Origin: Variibacter sp.
Lineage (GTDB): Bacteria > Pseudomonadota > Alphaproteobacteria > Rhizobiales > Xanthobacteraceae
DNA: 64,000 nucleotides
NCBI GenBank assembly: GCA_019689555.1
Contig: JADGHE010000001.1
Location: forward strand, 62,001 to 126,000
Direction: 5' to 3'
How positions within the stretch are numbered: position 1 is the stretch's first letter; every line of letters begins with the position of its first letter. A model generated the notes under the pieces. The model saw only the letters and a list, made by a program, of their open reading frames with translations, was not told the origin of the DNA and searched no databases. Below are positions 27,986 to 38,066 of this stretch, piece by piece. A program made the position numbers and the translations under genes.

Positions 27986-28480
27986 CTAAGCCAGCGAATC
28001 CAGCTCCTCGTCGGTCAGGCCGCCCGGCACGATCGCCACCGGCACCGGAAAATTGCCGATGATCTTCGCGAGGCTCGAGACGATCGGCCCCGGCCCTTCT
28101 TTCCCGGTCCCCGCCGCCAGGACCAGGATCGCGATGTCCCGGTCCTCCTCGATGAGGGCCAGGATTTCCTTCACCTTGTCGCCCTCGCGGATCGCCCGGT
28201 CGGGAGTGATGCCCGCAATCCCGTTAACCCGTCCGGCGAAGCGGGTGAGCATGGTGTTGGCGGCTTCGTGCGCCTCCGCCCGCATGATGTCGGCGACGCC
28301 GAGCCATTGCTGGTTGCGGTCGTGCGGCTCGATGACATGCAGCATGATGACGCCGGCCTCGGTGCGCGCGGCGCGGCGGCTCGCCCAATAGACCGCGCGG
28401 TCGCACTCCGGCGAGTCGTCGATGACGACGAGGTATTTCGGCTTGTGGCCGGCCTCGTAACTGCGGCGCTTGGAACTCAT
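27986..28480 (-). CDS. universal stress protein (UspA family)
   Basis: A 164-residue single-domain Usp. YLVVIDDSPECDRAVYWASRRAA and VIMLHVIE form the first strands. The usual ATP-binding G-2x-G-9x-G(S/T) pattern is not clear: the region reads LVLAAGTGKEGPGPIVSSLAKII. GGGAGG lies upstream of the ATG at 28480. It stands between trpS and nfuA, as in many Hyphomicrobiales, with a 207-base gap to trpS in which I see no gene. Confidence 0.92.
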   Translation of the reverse strand: MSSKRRSYEAGHKPKYLVVIDDSPECDRAVYWASRRAARTEAGVIMLHVIEPHDRNQQWLGVADIMRAEAHEAANTMLTRFAGRVNGIAGITPDRAIREGDKVKEILALIEEDRDIAILVLAAGTGKEGPGPIVSSLAKIIGNFPVPVAIVPGGLTDEELDSLA

Positions 28481-28687
28481 TCGGCCTCCCCGGTCTGCGC
28501 CCGAAGGTCCGCGCGAAAGGCGCCGCTTCGGGCGATGGGACGCCGCCCCGGCGTCCCCGTCCTTCGCGTGTCAAAAGGCCCCCCGCTCCGCATCGTGCCG
28601 CGTGCCGCCCGCGCAGGCCATGGTGGCATGGCCGTCCCTCGGCCGGCAAGGCGCGCCGGGTCCTCGGGCTTGCCCCGCTGCGGCCCG

Positions 28688-29722
28688 CTACCGCCCGACG
28701 AACCCGACGATCTGCTTGACCGCTTGCATGGTCTCGCTCGCGATCACCCGCGCCCGCTCCGCCCCCGAGGCGAGCACCGAATCGATATACGCGGGATCGC
28801 GGACGAGCCGTTTCATCTCGCTGCCGATGGGACCGAGCACGGAGACGGCGAGGTCGATCAGCGCTGCCTTGAAGGTCGAGAACTGCGCGCCGCCGAACTC
28901 GGCGAGCACGTCCGCCTTGGTCACGTCCTTCAAGGCCGCGTAGATGCCGACCAGGTTGTCGGCCTCCGGCCGGCGCTCGAGCGCCGCCACGTCGTGCGGC
29001 AGCGGCTCGGGGTCCGTCTTCGCCTTGCGGATCTTCTGCGCGATCGCATCGGCGTCATCGGTCAGGTTGATGCGCGAATAGTCGGAAGGGTCCGACTTCG
29101 ACATCTTCTTGGTGCCGTCGCGCAGCGACATCACCCGCGTCGCCGGCCCCTGGATCAGGGGCTCGGGCAGCGGGAAGAAGGCGTCCCCATGGCCGTGGCC
29201 GCGAATCGATTCGGCGAAGTCGTTGTTGAACTTCTGTGCGATGTCGCGCGCGAGCTCGAGGTGCTGCTTCTGATCCTCGCCGACCGGCACGTGCGTCGCC
29301 CGATAGACCAGAATGTCGGAGGCCATGAGAACCGGATAGGAGTAGAGGCCGACCGAGGCGTTCTCCCGGTCCTTGCCGGCCTTCTCCTTGAATTGCGTCA
29401 TGCGGTTGAGCCAGCCGACGCGGGCGACGCAGCTGAACACCCAGGCGAGCTCGGCGTGCTCGGCGACCTGGCTCTGGTTGAACACGATGTGCTTTTCCGG
29501 GTCGATGCCGCAGGCCAGAAAGGCCGCGGTGACCTCGCGGGTGTTGCGCGCAAGTTCGCTGGGCTCCTGCCAGACCGTCATCGCGTGCATGTCGACGACG
29601 CAGTAGATGCAGTCGTGGCTCGCCTGCAGCGCGACGAAGCGCTTGATGGCGCCGAGATAATTCCCCAGGTGCAGATTCCCCGTGGGCTGCACCCCGGAGA
29701 ACACACGTTCCCTGAACGACAT
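28688..29722 (-). CDS. trpS: tryptophanyl-tRNA synthetase
   Basis: A class I aminoacyl-tRNA synthetase of 344 residues. The HIGH-like motif is [13 protein letters not shown] (residues 13-25), and the KMSKS motif is intact in [11 protein letters not shown]. The start is the ATG at 29722 with AGAGG upstream; the longer frame to 29884 has no TrpS sequence. In related genomes murJ lies directly upstream; here the gene is divergent from a sugar/adenosine kinase gene across a 154-base GC-rich gap. Confidence 0.97.
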   Translation of the reverse strand: MSFRERVFSGVQPTGNLHLGNYLGAIKRFVALQASHDCIYCVVDMHAMTVWQEPSELARNTREVTAAFLACGIDPEKHIVFNQSQVAEHAELAWVFSCVARVGWLNRMTQFKEKAGKDRENASVGLYSYPVLMASDILVYRATHVPVGEDQKQHLELARDIAQKFNNDFAESIRGHGHGDAFFPLPEPLIQGPATRVMSLRDGTKKMSKSDPSDYSRINLTDDADAIAQKIRKAKTDPEPLPHDVAALERRPEADNLVGIYAALKDVTKADVLAEFGGAQFSTFKAALIDLAVSVLGPIGSEMKRLVRDPAYIDSVLASGAERARVIASETMQAVKQIVGFVGR

Positions 29723-29876
29723 GGGAGCCTCTTTCTTGCGCGGCGCGACATGCCATGCGTGGGCGCGCGGTGCAAGAGCCCGGGCCGGGCGGGCCGCCCC
29801 GCGCGCTCTGCGGGGAGGGCGGCGATCGGCAGGGAGCGCGCTATAGTGCGCGCCTTCGCAACGCCAAGGGGCCCCA

Positions 29877-30893
29877 ATGACCACGCAGACCTACGACGTT
29901 CTCGGGATCGGCAACGCCATCGTCGACGTGATCGCGCGCGCAGAGGACGATTTCCTGGTGCGGCACGGCATGCGCAAGGGCACGATGACGCTGATCGACG
30001 AGGCGCGCGCGCACGCGATCTACGACGCCATGGGCCCGGCAGTAGAGATTTCCGGCGGCTCGGCCGCCAACACCGTCGTGGGCCTCGCGAGCCTCGGCGC
30101 CCGCGCGGCCTTCTGCGGCAAGGTCAAGCGCGATCTCTTGGGCGAGGTGTTCACGCACGACATCCGCGCAGCGGGCGTGACCTATACGACGCCGCCGGCC
30201 GCCGACGGTCCGGCCACGGCCCGCTGTTACATTTTCGTCACGCCCGACGGCGAGCGGACCATGCACACCTATCTCGGCGCGGCGCAGCATCTGCGGCCCA
30301 GCGACATCGACGCCGAGCTCGTGGCAGCGGCGGGCATCGTCTATCTGGAAGGCTATCTGTGGGACCCCGAAGACGCCAAGGCGGCCTTCCGCAAGGCCGC
30401 GGACGTCGCGCATGCGGCGGGGCGCAGGGTCGCGCTCACGCTCTCGGATTCCTTCTGCGTCGACCGCTGGCGCGAGGAGTTTCTCGATCTCGTCCGCTCC
30501 CGCACCGTCGACCTTCTGTTCGCGAACGAGTCGGAGCTGAAAGCCCTCTATCAGACCGCCGATTTCGACAGCGCCGTCGCTGCGCTGCGGACCGACGCCG
30601 CCCTCGCGGTCGTGACGATGAGCGAGCGCGGTTCGCTCATCATCACGCGGGAGCGCACCCAGACGGTGCCGGCGTTTCCCGTCGCGCGCGTCGTCGACAC
30701 GACCGGCGCCGGCGACCTGTTTGCGGCGGGCTTCCTGTACGGTCTCGCGCGCGGGAGCGACCTCGAGGCGGCCGCGCGGCTCGGCGCCTTGGCGGCGGCG
30801 GAAGTGATCCAGCATCTCGGCGCGCGGCCGGAAACCTCGCTGCGGGCGCTGGCGGAAGAGAACGGGCTCGAGGCCGGAGCGGTGGAACGGTAA
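29877..30893 (+). CDS. adenosine kinase-like PfkB-family carbohydrate kinase
   Basis: A 338-residue ribokinase-type kinase. It begins [16 protein letters not shown], which is close to the adenosine kinase branch. [15 protein letters not shown] is the substrate-binding region, and [15 protein letters not shown] is the PfkB signature with the catalytic base Asp280. The likely reaction is phosphorylation of adenosine to AMP; another purine nucleoside or sugar cannot be ruled out. A TATAGT at 29842-29847 could serve as a -10, but no good -35 is seen. It is divergent from trpS and followed after 57 bases by a membrane coiled-coil protein. Confidence 0.9.
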   Translation: MTTQTYDVLGIGNAIVDVIARAEDDFLVRHGMRKGTMTLIDEARAHAIYDAMGPAVEISGGSAANTVVGLASLGARAAFCGKVKRDLLGEVFTHDIRAAGVTYTTPPAADGPATARCYIFVTPDGERTMHTYLGAAQHLRPSDIDAELVAAAGIVYLEGYLWDPEDAKAAFRKAADVAHAAGRRVALTLSDSFCVDRWREEFLDLVRSRTVDLLFANESELKALYQTADFDSAVAALRTDAALAVVTMSERGSLIITRERTQTVPAFPVARVVDTTGAGDLFAAGFLYGLARGSDLEAAARLGALAAAEVIQHLGARPETSLRALAEENGLEAGAVER

Positions 30894-30950
30894 CCAGTTG
30901 GTAAGCGGCCATGGTTAGCAACGGGTGAAGTTTCTCAAGTCCCGCTGCCC

Positions 30951-31994
30951 ATGCAACCCGACAGCTTCTCCCCGCACGCAACCGCCGCCCAATCCACAAC
31001 CCCGCCCACGACCGAAAATACCGCCCCGCCTTCGCCCTCGGCCGGGCTGTCGCCCGAGGGTGCGGGCGCGCCCGCGGAGCGGGTCGCCGCGGAGACGGCG
31101 CGCCCGTGCGGCATCGAATCCCTGCCCGTCATCGACCCCGTGCCGAGCATCGCCGGCCTTGAGCCGATTCATCCGATCAGGGCGCGCACGGGCCTGTGGC
31201 GGCGCATCCGCCAGGAGACGCCGCCCGAACCCGCCGCGGCCGAGCCGGCGGAATCCGCCCCTCCGCCTCTTCCCGACGAGAAAACCGCCGACGCGCAAGC
31301 CCCGGCCCGCACGGGCCGCTTTCCCCTGCTTGCGGGCTGCGTCGCGCTCGCCGCGGCGGTCGGCGCCGCAGCCGGCGCCGCCGGCGTCGCGGGCGCGGCG
31401 AAGCTGGTCGGCGTGGCTTCTTCGTTTTTCGCCGAGCCGGCGCCGTCCGCGGCCCCTGCGCCGCAGCGCGCGGACCTCGCGGAAGACACGAAGGCGCTGC
31501 GGGAGGCGATGGCGCAGCTGCGCGGCAGCGTCCGCGCCCTGTCCGAAAACGTGGCGACGCTCAAGGCCAATCTCGACGCTTCGGCCAAGGCCACGGCCGG
31601 CGCGATCGGCAAGCTCCACGAGCAGTTCGGCAAGCTGCACGACAGCGTCGAGCGCCTCGAGCGCGCGCACGCGGAACCCGCTGCCCGGCTCGCCAAGCTC
31701 ACCGACGCGCTGGAGCGGCTCGAGCGCCGCGCCGCCGGCCCGGCCGCTTCCGAGGTCACGGGCTCGGTTTCAACACAGGCGTCGCGAACCGCCGAAGTCG
31801 CGAAGCAGAACGTCGTCGAGGGCTGGGTGTTGCGTCGGGTCTATGACGGCGTGGCACTGATCGAAGGCCGCTACGGGGCGATCGAGGTCGAGCCGGGCGA
31901 CGTGGTCCACGGTCTCGGGCGCATTCAGGACATCCGCCGGCAGGACGGACGGTGGGTCGTCGTCACGAACCGCGGCCTCATCGTCGGTCGTTGA
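30951..31994 (+). CDS. unknown single-pass membrane protein with a coiled coil and a conserved C-terminal domain
   Basis: I do not recognise a named family. The 347-residue protein has four parts: a Pro/Ala/Glu-rich cytoplasmic part (1-120), a hydrophobic Ala/Gly/Val segment at about 123-155, a long heptad-rich helical stretch (about 172-265, with TKALREAMAQLRGSVRALSENVATL and repeated LHEQFGKLHDSVERLERA patterns), and a compact C-terminal end (about 288-347). The end has EGWVLRRVYDGVALIEGRYG and VVTNRGLIVGR and looks like a small beta domain. The layout suggests an inner-membrane protein with a periplasmic coiled coil. It follows the kinase gene in the same direction by 57 bases. Confidence 0.75.
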   Translation: MQPDSFSPHATAAQSTTPPTTENTAPPSPSAGLSPEGAGAPAERVAAETARPCGIESLPVIDPVPSIAGLEPIHPIRARTGLWRRIRQETPPEPAAAEPAESAPPPLPDEKTADAQAPARTGRFPLLAGCVALAAAVGAAAGAAGVAGAAKLVGVASSFFAEPAPSAAPAPQRADLAEDTKALREAMAQLRGSVRALSENVATLKANLDASAKATAGAIGKLHEQFGKLHDSVERLERAHAEPAARLAKLTDALERLERRAAGPAASEVTGSVSTQASRTAEVAKQNVVEGWVLRRVYDGVALIEGRYGAIEVEPGDVVHGLGRIQDIRRQDGRWVVVTNRGLIVGR

Positions 31995-32375
31995 CCCGAC
32001 GGGCCGAACCCGGGCACGCATGCCGCGCGGCCGGACCGGTCTTCGGAGCCATTCATCCTTCGCGTGCGAGGCCGACGACAGCGGACAAGAAATGACCCCG
32101 GCTGCCAGGGGGCCGGCAAGCCGGGGTCGCGCCACGTCCAACTCGTCCTGAGATCGGTCGGGGGCTGGAGATCGACCTCGGACGCACAGGAAACGTGCGT
32201 TCAGCCGCACCAGTTCCTGGCCGCCGCAAAAAAATCTTTACGGCTCCCCGGTCACATAGATGCCGCAATGGCGCCCAGGGCCTGTCGCTTTCCCGCTCTT
32301 AAGTCGGGGAACCGGCAGACGGGTCGCCCAGTTTCTGCATGCTGCCTGTCATAAGGACCCCGAAGAGGTCCAGGA
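31995..32375. other. 381-base gap with no gene
   Basis: I see no gene here. The only notable feature is an A7 run at about 32228-32234 followed by TCTTTAC, in otherwise GC-rich DNA. It probably contains the promoter of the outer-membrane protein gene, but no well spaced -35/-10 pair is visible. Confidence 0.4.
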
Positions 32376-33062
32376 ATGCGGGGCGTCACGACGATCGGAG
32401 CGATGATTGGTTTGGGGCTGGTCTTGAGCAGCGGGGCTGCCGTGGCGGCGGACATGCCCGGCACGCGCGTGCGCCTCGGCGCCCTGACCGAGCCCGGCGT
32501 TTATGACTGGTCGGGTCTTTATGTCGGCGCGCTCGGCTCGGCGGCGTCGGGCAGTTCGCGCTACGACTTCCTCCCGGCGTCCACCTCGACCAGTCAGTTC
32601 GGCCTGTCCGGCGGTCTCATCGGCGTCACCGCCGGCTACAATGCGCAGGCGGGGGTCGCGGTCTTCGGCTTCGAGGGAGACGTGAATTGGGCGCGCATCA
32701 CCGGAGCGACCGACTGTCCGGGCGGCGCGACCCGCTGCGAAACCAACAACAGCTGGTTCGGAACCCTGCGCGGGCGGGTCGGCTACACGGTCGGGCGCAT
32801 CCTCCCCTACGTGACGGGCGGTGTCGCCGGCGGCACTCTGGAAGCCAACATTCCCGGCATCGGTTCGGCGCGCGCGACCCGTTTCGGCTGGGCCGCCGGC
32901 GGGGGCCTCGAATTCGCACTCATGGGGAATCTTTCGGCGAAGGCGGAGTACCTCTACGTCAATCTCGGACGGTTCGATTGCGGGGCGGCCTGCGGCACGC
33001 CACCGGTGCGGGTCGGATTCGACGCTCACATGGTTCGCGGCGGCGTCAACTATCGCTTCTGA
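32376..33062 (+). CDS. outer membrane beta-barrel protein (Omp25/Omp31-like)
   Basis: A 228-residue secreted protein. The signal peptide is MRGVTTIGAMIGLGLVLSSG up to AVAADMPG. The mature part begins DWSGLYVGALG, the usual start of small porin-like beta-barrels of Hyphomicrobiales. It alternates polar and aromatic residues (VFGFEGDVNWARI, RGRVGYTVGRILPYVTGGVA, AKAEYLYVNLG) and ends GGVNYRF, with the terminal Phe needed for insertion by the BAM machine. Two Cys pairs (CPGGATRC and CGAAC) could form disulfides. Its role is probably structural. Confidence 0.9.
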   Translation: MRGVTTIGAMIGLGLVLSSGAAVAADMPGTRVRLGALTEPGVYDWSGLYVGALGSAASGSSRYDFLPASTSTSQFGLSGGLIGVTAGYNAQAGVAVFGFEGDVNWARITGATDCPGGATRCETNNSWFGTLRGRVGYTVGRILPYVTGGVAGGTLEANIPGIGSARATRFGWAAGGGLEFALMGNLSAKAEYLYVNLGRFDCGAACGTPPVRVGFDAHMVRGGVNYRF

Positions 33063-33214
33063 TCCGCTCGATACGCCCGCCCCGCACGGCGGACGTTGCG
33101 CCGGGCTCGCCTTTGTGCGGGCCTGCGCTAGTTTTGTTCCTCCGCTGTCACGCACGGGAGCGGGGTGCGCCGAAGACCAGGTGCCGGGTCCGTCGCCGGC
33201 CAACGGAGGAGACG

Positions 33215-33592
33215 ATGATCCCCCTGCAGAACCGAAAAGGCGGGCGGCGCATCCTCGTGGTGGAAGACGAAATTCTCATCGGCATGCTGCTCGAGGACAT
33301 GCTCGGCGACCTCGGCTACGAAGTGGCCGCCACGGCCTCGCGCGTCGAGGACGCGCTCGCGCTGGCGCGCGATCTGGAGGTCGATGCGGCGATTCTCGAC
33401 GTCAATTTGAACGGTGAGGACGTCTACCCCGTCGCCGACGTGCTCGCCGGCCGGTCGATCCCGTTCGTCTTCGCCACCGGATACGGCGAGTGCGCCTTGC
33501 CCGATGCCTATCAGCAGCGGCCGACGCTGCAGAAGCCGTTCGAGGAGGCGACGCTCGCGCGGCAGCTGGCGCAGCTCATCGGAGCGCCTTGA
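33215..33592 (+). CDS. single-domain response regulator
   Basis: A 125-residue receiver domain without an output domain. ILVVEDEILIGMLLEDML carries the acidic pocket (Glu17, Asp18, Glu19 region), Asp62 in AAILDVNLNG is the phosphorylation site, and Thr88 and Lys107 (FATGYG, LQKPF) complete the active site. The FATGYGE and LQKPF patterns are common in the FAT GUY group of alphaproteobacterial receivers. GGAGGA lies 5 bases upstream of the ATG at 33215. It stands before a chemoreceptor gene, and a histidine kinase is encoded at 36.7 kb; whether they interact is not shown. Confidence 0.92.
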   Translation: MIPLQNRKGGRRILVVEDEILIGMLLEDMLGDLGYEVAATASRVEDALALARDLEVDAAILDVNLNGEDVYPVADVLAGRSIPFVFATGYGECALPDAYQQRPTLQKPFEEATLARQLAQLIGAP

Positions 33593-33750
33593 GCCGGCGC
33601 GTCCCCGCCGGCGCCGGGCGGCGCAGCAGGCCGTTCGCGCCGTTTCGTTTGCACATTTGTTAATCATTTTACGGTTTCATTAGGCGGCCACCAAGCCTCG
33701 TATCACAACATCCCCCGCGCAAATGCGCACCGACGCATGGTGAACAGCCG

Positions 33751-35739
33751 ATGGTCGCAGCCCGCCTGATGCCCAGCCTTTCGGTGCGGGCGCGCATCGC
33801 CGCGTTGGCATTGATCCCCGTCGTCGCCTTCGGTGCCAATGCCTTGACCTATCTTTCGAGCGAGCGCGAAGTCGGGGCGGCCTTCGAAACGGTCCGGCAA
33901 GCGGGCGCGCTGACGGAGGCCAGCCAGAACTTCAAGGCCGCCCTGTCGGCGATGCGCGCCTGCGCGACCGAATTCGCCGCCCAGCCGAGCCAGCCGCTGA
34001 TCGAGGACTTCGGCGCCGGCCACCGGCTCGCCGTCCGCAGTCTGGACATCCTCGAATCCATGGTGGGCTCGTCGGCCGTTGCGGACATTCCGGCGGCGCG
34101 CCGCAAGGTGGACGAGCTGCGCGAGCGCTTCGCCGCCCTCGCCGAAGAACAGAAGCGCCTCGGATTCACGGACGCGCAAGGCATCCGCGGGCGCTTGCAT
34201 ACCGCAGGCGCGGCGGTGGAGCGCATCCTCAACGACGACCTGCCGTGGATGACCAGCGCGGACCGCAAGACGCTCATCGTATCGCTGCTGGGCATGCGGC
34301 GGTTCGAGACCGAGTATCGCCTCGAAAACACGCAGCTGGCGCATCTTCTGTTCTCCAAGGAATACGAGACCTTCTCGCGCAGTCTCGCCACCGTGGTCGC
34401 GCCCGACGTGATGAAGGAGGACTTGAACCGTCAGATCGCAGCCTATGCCGAGGCGTTCGCCGCATGGGTCGCCAGCACCGACCGGATCCGGCCGGCGCTC
34501 GCGATCATCAACATGAACGCGCTCGAGCTTCTCCCGGTGGCCGACAAGATCATGACGGATGCGGCGGCGCGCGCGCAGGCCGCGCGCGCGGAGCTTGAGG
34601 CGTCGCAGGCGCAGACGCGGCGGCTGATCGTCCTGGTCGGCTTCGCCGCCGTCGGACTGGGGCTGCTCCTGAGCTGGCTCATCGGCCGCAGCGTGACGCG
34701 CCCGCTGACCGAGCTTGCGCGCGCCATGCAACGGCTGGCCGAGGGCGACACGGCGGTCGAAGTCCCGGCCGTCGCCCACAAGGACGAGATCGGCCGCATG
34801 GCGCGCACGGTGCTCGTCTTTCGCGACAACGCCATGGAGCGCGAGCGGCTGAGCGCCGCGCAGGAGGAGAACAATCGCGCGCGCGAGCGGCGCAGCGAGG
34901 CCATCGCGCTGACGATCCGCAGCTTCGAGGGCTCGGTCGCGCAGGCGCTCGACAATCTGCGCACGGCGTCGCGCCGGCTGGAAGCCGCCGCCTCGGCGCT
35001 CAACGACGCGGCCGATTCCGTCTCGACGGAGGCGCGGACGGCGGAGGAGCGCGCCGGCGCGGCCTCCCGGAACGTCGCCGCGGCCGCAGGCTCCGCGGAG
35101 GAACTCGCCGGCTCCATCGGCGCGATCGTCAATCAGGCGGAGAAGTCGACGGCGGTCGCCGGCCACGCGGTCTCCGAGGTCAAGCGCACGGTTGCGACGA
35201 TGTCCCATCTCGGCGCCGCCGCGGCGCGCATCGGCGAAGTGGTCGACCTGATCCAGGCGATCGCGAGACAGACGAATCTGCTCGCCCTCAACGCCACCAT
35301 CGAGGCGGCGCGCGCCGGAGACGCCGGGCGCGGATTTGCGGTCGTCGCTTCCGAGGTGAAGTCGCTCGCGGAGCAGACCGCGAAGGCGACGGAGGAGATT
35401 TCGGCGCAGGTCCATGCCATCCAGACCGCCGCCGCCGACGCCGCACAGGCGATCGAGCAGGTCAACAGCATCATCCACGACATGTCCGGCATCGCGGCCT
35501 CCGTCGCCGCCTCGGTCGAGCAGCAGAACGCCGCCGTCGCCATCATCGCCGAGGGCGTCAATCTCGCCTCCACCGACGCGCGCTCGGGCGCCGAGGCGAT
35601 GAGCCGGGTCGCCGAGCGCAGCCACGATGCGCGCGCGACCGCAGCGGACGTGAAGGCGCTCGCCGAAGCGCTGGCGAACGAGGCGGAGAATCTCGACGGC
35701 GAGGTGCGCCGCTTCCTCGACGAAGTGCAGGCGGCCTGA
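33751..35739 (+). CDS. methyl-accepting chemotaxis protein
   Basis: A 662-residue transmembrane chemoreceptor. TM1 is at about 13-35; a helical periplasmic sensor follows (about 36-285), then TM2 near 288-310 ([21 protein letters not shown]) and a HAMP domain (about 311-365). The C-terminal signalling domain has the conserved hairpin tip [30 protein letters not shown] split around residues 500-530, followed by [25 protein letters not shown]. No chemotaxis operon lies in the window, so it probably works with CheW and CheA encoded elsewhere. Its upstream 150 bases include an AT-rich stretch (33648-33683). Confidence 0.95.
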   Translation: MVAARLMPSLSVRARIAALALIPVVAFGANALTYLSSEREVGAAFETVRQAGALTEASQNFKAALSAMRACATEFAAQPSQPLIEDFGAGHRLAVRSLDILESMVGSSAVADIPAARRKVDELRERFAALAEEQKRLGFTDAQGIRGRLHTAGAAVERILNDDLPWMTSADRKTLIVSLLGMRRFETEYRLENTQLAHLLFSKEYETFSRSLATVVAPDVMKEDLNRQIAAYAEAFAAWVASTDRIRPALAIINMNALELLPVADKIMTDAAARAQAARAELEASQAQTRRLIVLVGFAAVGLGLLLSWLIGRSVTRPLTELARAMQRLAEGDTAVEVPAVAHKDEIGRMARTVLVFRDNAMERERLSAAQEENNRARERRSEAIALTIRSFEGSVAQALDNLRTASRRLEAAASALNDAADSVSTEARTAEERAGAASRNVAAAAGSAEELAGSIGAIVNQAEKSTAVAGHAVSEVKRTVATMSHLGAAAARIGEVVDLIQAIARQTNLLALNATIEAARAGDAGRGFAVVASEVKSLAEQTAKATEEISAQVHAIQTAAADAAQAIEQVNSIIHDMSGIAASVAASVEQQNAAVAIIAEGVNLASTDARSGAEAMSRVAERSHDARATAADVKALAEALANEAENLDGEVRRFLDEVQAA

Positions 35740-35749
35740 CCTTTGCCCC

Positions 35750-35764
35750 CCGCCGAAACGGCGG
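35750..35764 (+). terminator. GC-rich stem-loop after the chemoreceptor gene
   Basis: CCGCCG, loop AAA and CGGCGG form a perfect 6-bp stem 11 bases after the chemoreceptor stop codon. A weak T-containing tail (GCGTTTGAC) follows at a distance. It may be a terminator. Confidence 0.4.
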
Positions 35765-35842
35765 ATGCGCCGCAGCGTTTGACTTCCCCGACGGCGCGTC
35801 GGTGTGTACGGGGAAGATCGCGCTGATCGGACGACGGCGGCC

Positions 35843-36724
35843 ATGCGCTCTTCGGGCCGGACCATGCGGCACATCCTTTCGATCGCCTGGGCAGCCTTTC
35901 GCCGCTTCAATGCGGACGACGGCTGGGCGATCGCGAGCCACATCGCGCTGTCGACCCTGATGGCGCTGTTTCCCTTCATCCTGCTGCTCACGGCGGTCGC
36001 CGCTCTGTTCGGATCGAAGGACCTCGCGGACGAGGCGGTGCGCATTCTGCTGGAAGCGTGGCCCGAACAGGTGGCCGCGCCCTTGGCGCGGGAAATCCAG
36101 AGCGTGCTTTCCAGCGCGCACGGCGGCGTGCTGACGCTGTCGGCTTTGCTCGCGCTGTTCTTCGCCTCCTCGGGCGTGGAAAGCCTGCGCATCGGCCTGA
36201 ACCGCGCCTATGGCTGCACCGACACGCGCCGCTGGTGGGTGCTGCGCGCCGAGGCGATCCTCTATGTCGTCGTCGGCGCGCTCGCGCTGCTCGCCCTGTC
36301 CTTTCTCGTCTTTCTTGCGCCGCTCATCTGGGCGGCGGCGGTCAGGCACCTGCCGTGGATCGAGCCGTTCGGGCCGACCGTCACGGTGGTCCGCATCGCC
36401 GTCGCCGCGCTGGTGCTGGTGTTGGCTCTCGCGGTCGTCCACCTCTGGCTGCCGGCCGGGCGCCGGCGGCTGCGCGAGGTCGCCCCCGGAATCGTCGCCA
36501 CCCTGCTTCTGTGGCTCGGCGCGGGCTCGTTGTTCGGGCGCTATCTCGCCGAATTCGCCTTCACGTACTCGACCTATTATGCGGGCCTCGCCTCGCCGAT
36601 GATCGCCTTGGTGTTTCTCTATCTCACGGGAGCGATCTTCATTTACGGCGGCGAGCTCAACTACGTGCTGCACGAACGCCGCGCGCGCGGCGACGGGCGG
36701 CCCAACCCCGCCCCTGCGGATTGA
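35843..36724 (+). CDS. YihY/virulence factor BrkB family membrane protein
   Basis: An inner-membrane protein with about 6 hydrophobic segments. The family core is seen in DDGWAIASHIALSTLMALFPFILLL, RIGLNRAYGC and the conserved TYYAGLASPMIALVFLYLTGAIFIYGGELNYVL. ATG 35843 gives 293 residues; starts at 35804 or 35864 are possible. The family was once called ribonuclease BN by mistake; no biochemical function is firmly known. Its stop is 4 bases from the stop of the convergent histidine kinase gene. Confidence 0.9.
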   Translation: MRSSGRTMRHILSIAWAAFRRFNADDGWAIASHIALSTLMALFPFILLLTAVAALFGSKDLADEAVRILLEAWPEQVAAPLAREIQSVLSSAHGGVLTLSALLALFFASSGVESLRIGLNRAYGCTDTRRWWVLRAEAILYVVVGALALLALSFLVFLAPLIWAAAVRHLPWIEPFGPTVTVVRIAVAALVLVLALAVVHLWLPAGRRRLREVAPGIVATLLLWLGAGSLFGRYLAEFAFTYSTYYAGLASPMIALVFLYLTGAIFIYGGELNYVLHERRARGDGRPNPAPAD

Positions 36725-36728
36725 CGCG

Positions 36729-37976
36729 CTACGGATTGAACCGCCGCGTGTCGCCCGCCGCGGTGACCGCGGCGAGCGCCCGCGCGAGCGCCCGCGGGCC
36801 GATCGGCTTCACGAGATAGGCGTTCATGCCGGCCGCGCGCGCCGCCGCCTCGTCGGCCGCGCCCGCGCCCGAAATGCCGATCACCGGAATGGCGCCGGCG
36901 GGGCCCGCGAGCGCGCGGATGCGGCGCGTGGCCCCGATGCCGTCGGTGCCCGGCATCATGATGTCCATCAGCACGGCGTCGTAGGTCCCGGTGCGGACCG
37001 CCTCGACCACGGCGTCGCCGGCCTGCACGAAGTCGATCTGATGGCCGAGCGCGGAGGCGATCGTGTTGAGCACGACCCTGCCGAAGGGGTTGTCCTCCGC
37101 ACAGAGCAGCCGCAGAGCGCGGCCGTTCGCCGGTGTCCTGCGCCGGGAGTCTGCGCCGCCGGCGCCGAGCGGGAGTCCGGTCGCGGCGGCGACATCGACG
37201 ACCGCCGTCAGGCGGAACGTGCTGCCCTGGCCGGGCGCGCTCTCGACGGTGATGTCGCCGTCCATGGCGCGCGCCACGTTGCGCGCGAAAACGAGCCCGA
37301 GCCCGGCGCCGCCGAACCGAAGGCCGACGCGGCGATTGGCCTGGCCGAACGGGCGGAAGAGGCGGCGAAGCTCCGCCTGCGAAAGGCCGGCGCCCTCATC
37401 CGAGACGACGAAGGCGAGCCGCAACCGCCCGTTCTCGGTCGGCTCCCCCGTGACCGCGAAGCTCACGCAGCCGGTGTCGGTGAACTTCACCGCATTGTCG
37501 ATGAGGTTTTCCACCGCCGCGCGCAGCCGCACCGGATCGCCCACCGCCTGCGCGGGCAGCTCGGCCGAGATGGTCTCGCGCGCCGAGAGGCCCTTCACCG
37601 CGGCGCGCGCGGCGAGCGACTGCGCGAGCGCGCGCGCGAGCGCCGGCACGTCGAAGGCTTGGCGCTGCACGGTCAAGCCCCGCGCCTTCGCGCGCGCGCC
37701 GTCCACGATCACGCTCGTGAGACCCGCAAGATGCTCGGCCGCCGTCTTCAGTGCAGCCGCCCAGCCGCGCTCGCGCTCCGGCAGGTCCGACGCGGACAAG
37801 AGCTCGGCGAGCGCCAGAATGCCGTTGAGCGGCGTGCGGATCTCGTGCGCGAAGCTTGCGAGCGCCGTCTCCAGCGCGTCGCGTTCGCGCGGCTTGGAGC
37901 GGGCAGGGGATCGGGGCCGCCTTGCGGCGCGTGCCTTCCCTTGTCCAGGTGCGTCACGGTTGCTCGGCATTCTCAT
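36729..37976 (-). CDS. hybrid sensor histidine kinase/response regulator without a visible sensor domain
   Basis: A 415-residue soluble protein. After a basic N-terminal tail comes HisKA with SFAHEIRTPLNG (His44), then an ATPase domain with NLIDNAVKFTD (N box), SDEGAGL and GGAGLGLVFARN (G boxes). The C-terminal receiver starts LRLLCAEDNPFGR and has Asp338 in VLMDIMMPG as the phosphorylation site, with LVKPIG at the end. There is no membrane segment and no PAS or GAF domain, so the signal input is unknown. This layout resembles cytoplasmic cell-cycle or stress kinases. It is convergent with the YihY gene; the single-domain receiver at 33215 could be a partner. Confidence 0.93.
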   Translation of the reverse strand: MRMPSNRDAPGQGKARAARRPRSPARSKPRERDALETALASFAHEIRTPLNGILALAELLSASDLPERERGWAAALKTAAEHLAGLTSVIVDGARAKARGLTVQRQAFDVPALARALAQSLAARAAVKGLSARETISAELPAQAVGDPVRLRAAVENLIDNAVKFTDTGCVSFAVTGEPTENGRLRLAFVVSDEGAGLSQAELRRLFRPFGQANRRVGLRFGGAGLGLVFARNVARAMDGDITVESAPGQGSTFRLTAVVDVAAATGLPLGAGGADSRRRTPANGRALRLLCAEDNPFGRVVLNTIASALGHQIDFVQAGDAVVEAVRTGTYDAVLMDIMMPGTDGIGATRRIRALAGPAGAIPVIGISGAGAADEAAARAAGMNAYLVKPIGPRALARALAAVTAAGDTRRFNP

Positions 37977-38066
37977 AGAATGCTCTCTGCTGCCGAAACT
38001 AAACTACACGTAAATGTGGGGGTGCGGCATCATTTCGTCGCGCTGGTTGCCGCCGAGGGCTCGCGC

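Noticed and set aside
32000-32375. Small RNA in the gap before the outer-membrane protein gene
   Set aside because: No promoter plus terminator pair and no strong fold was visible; only an A7 run stands out.
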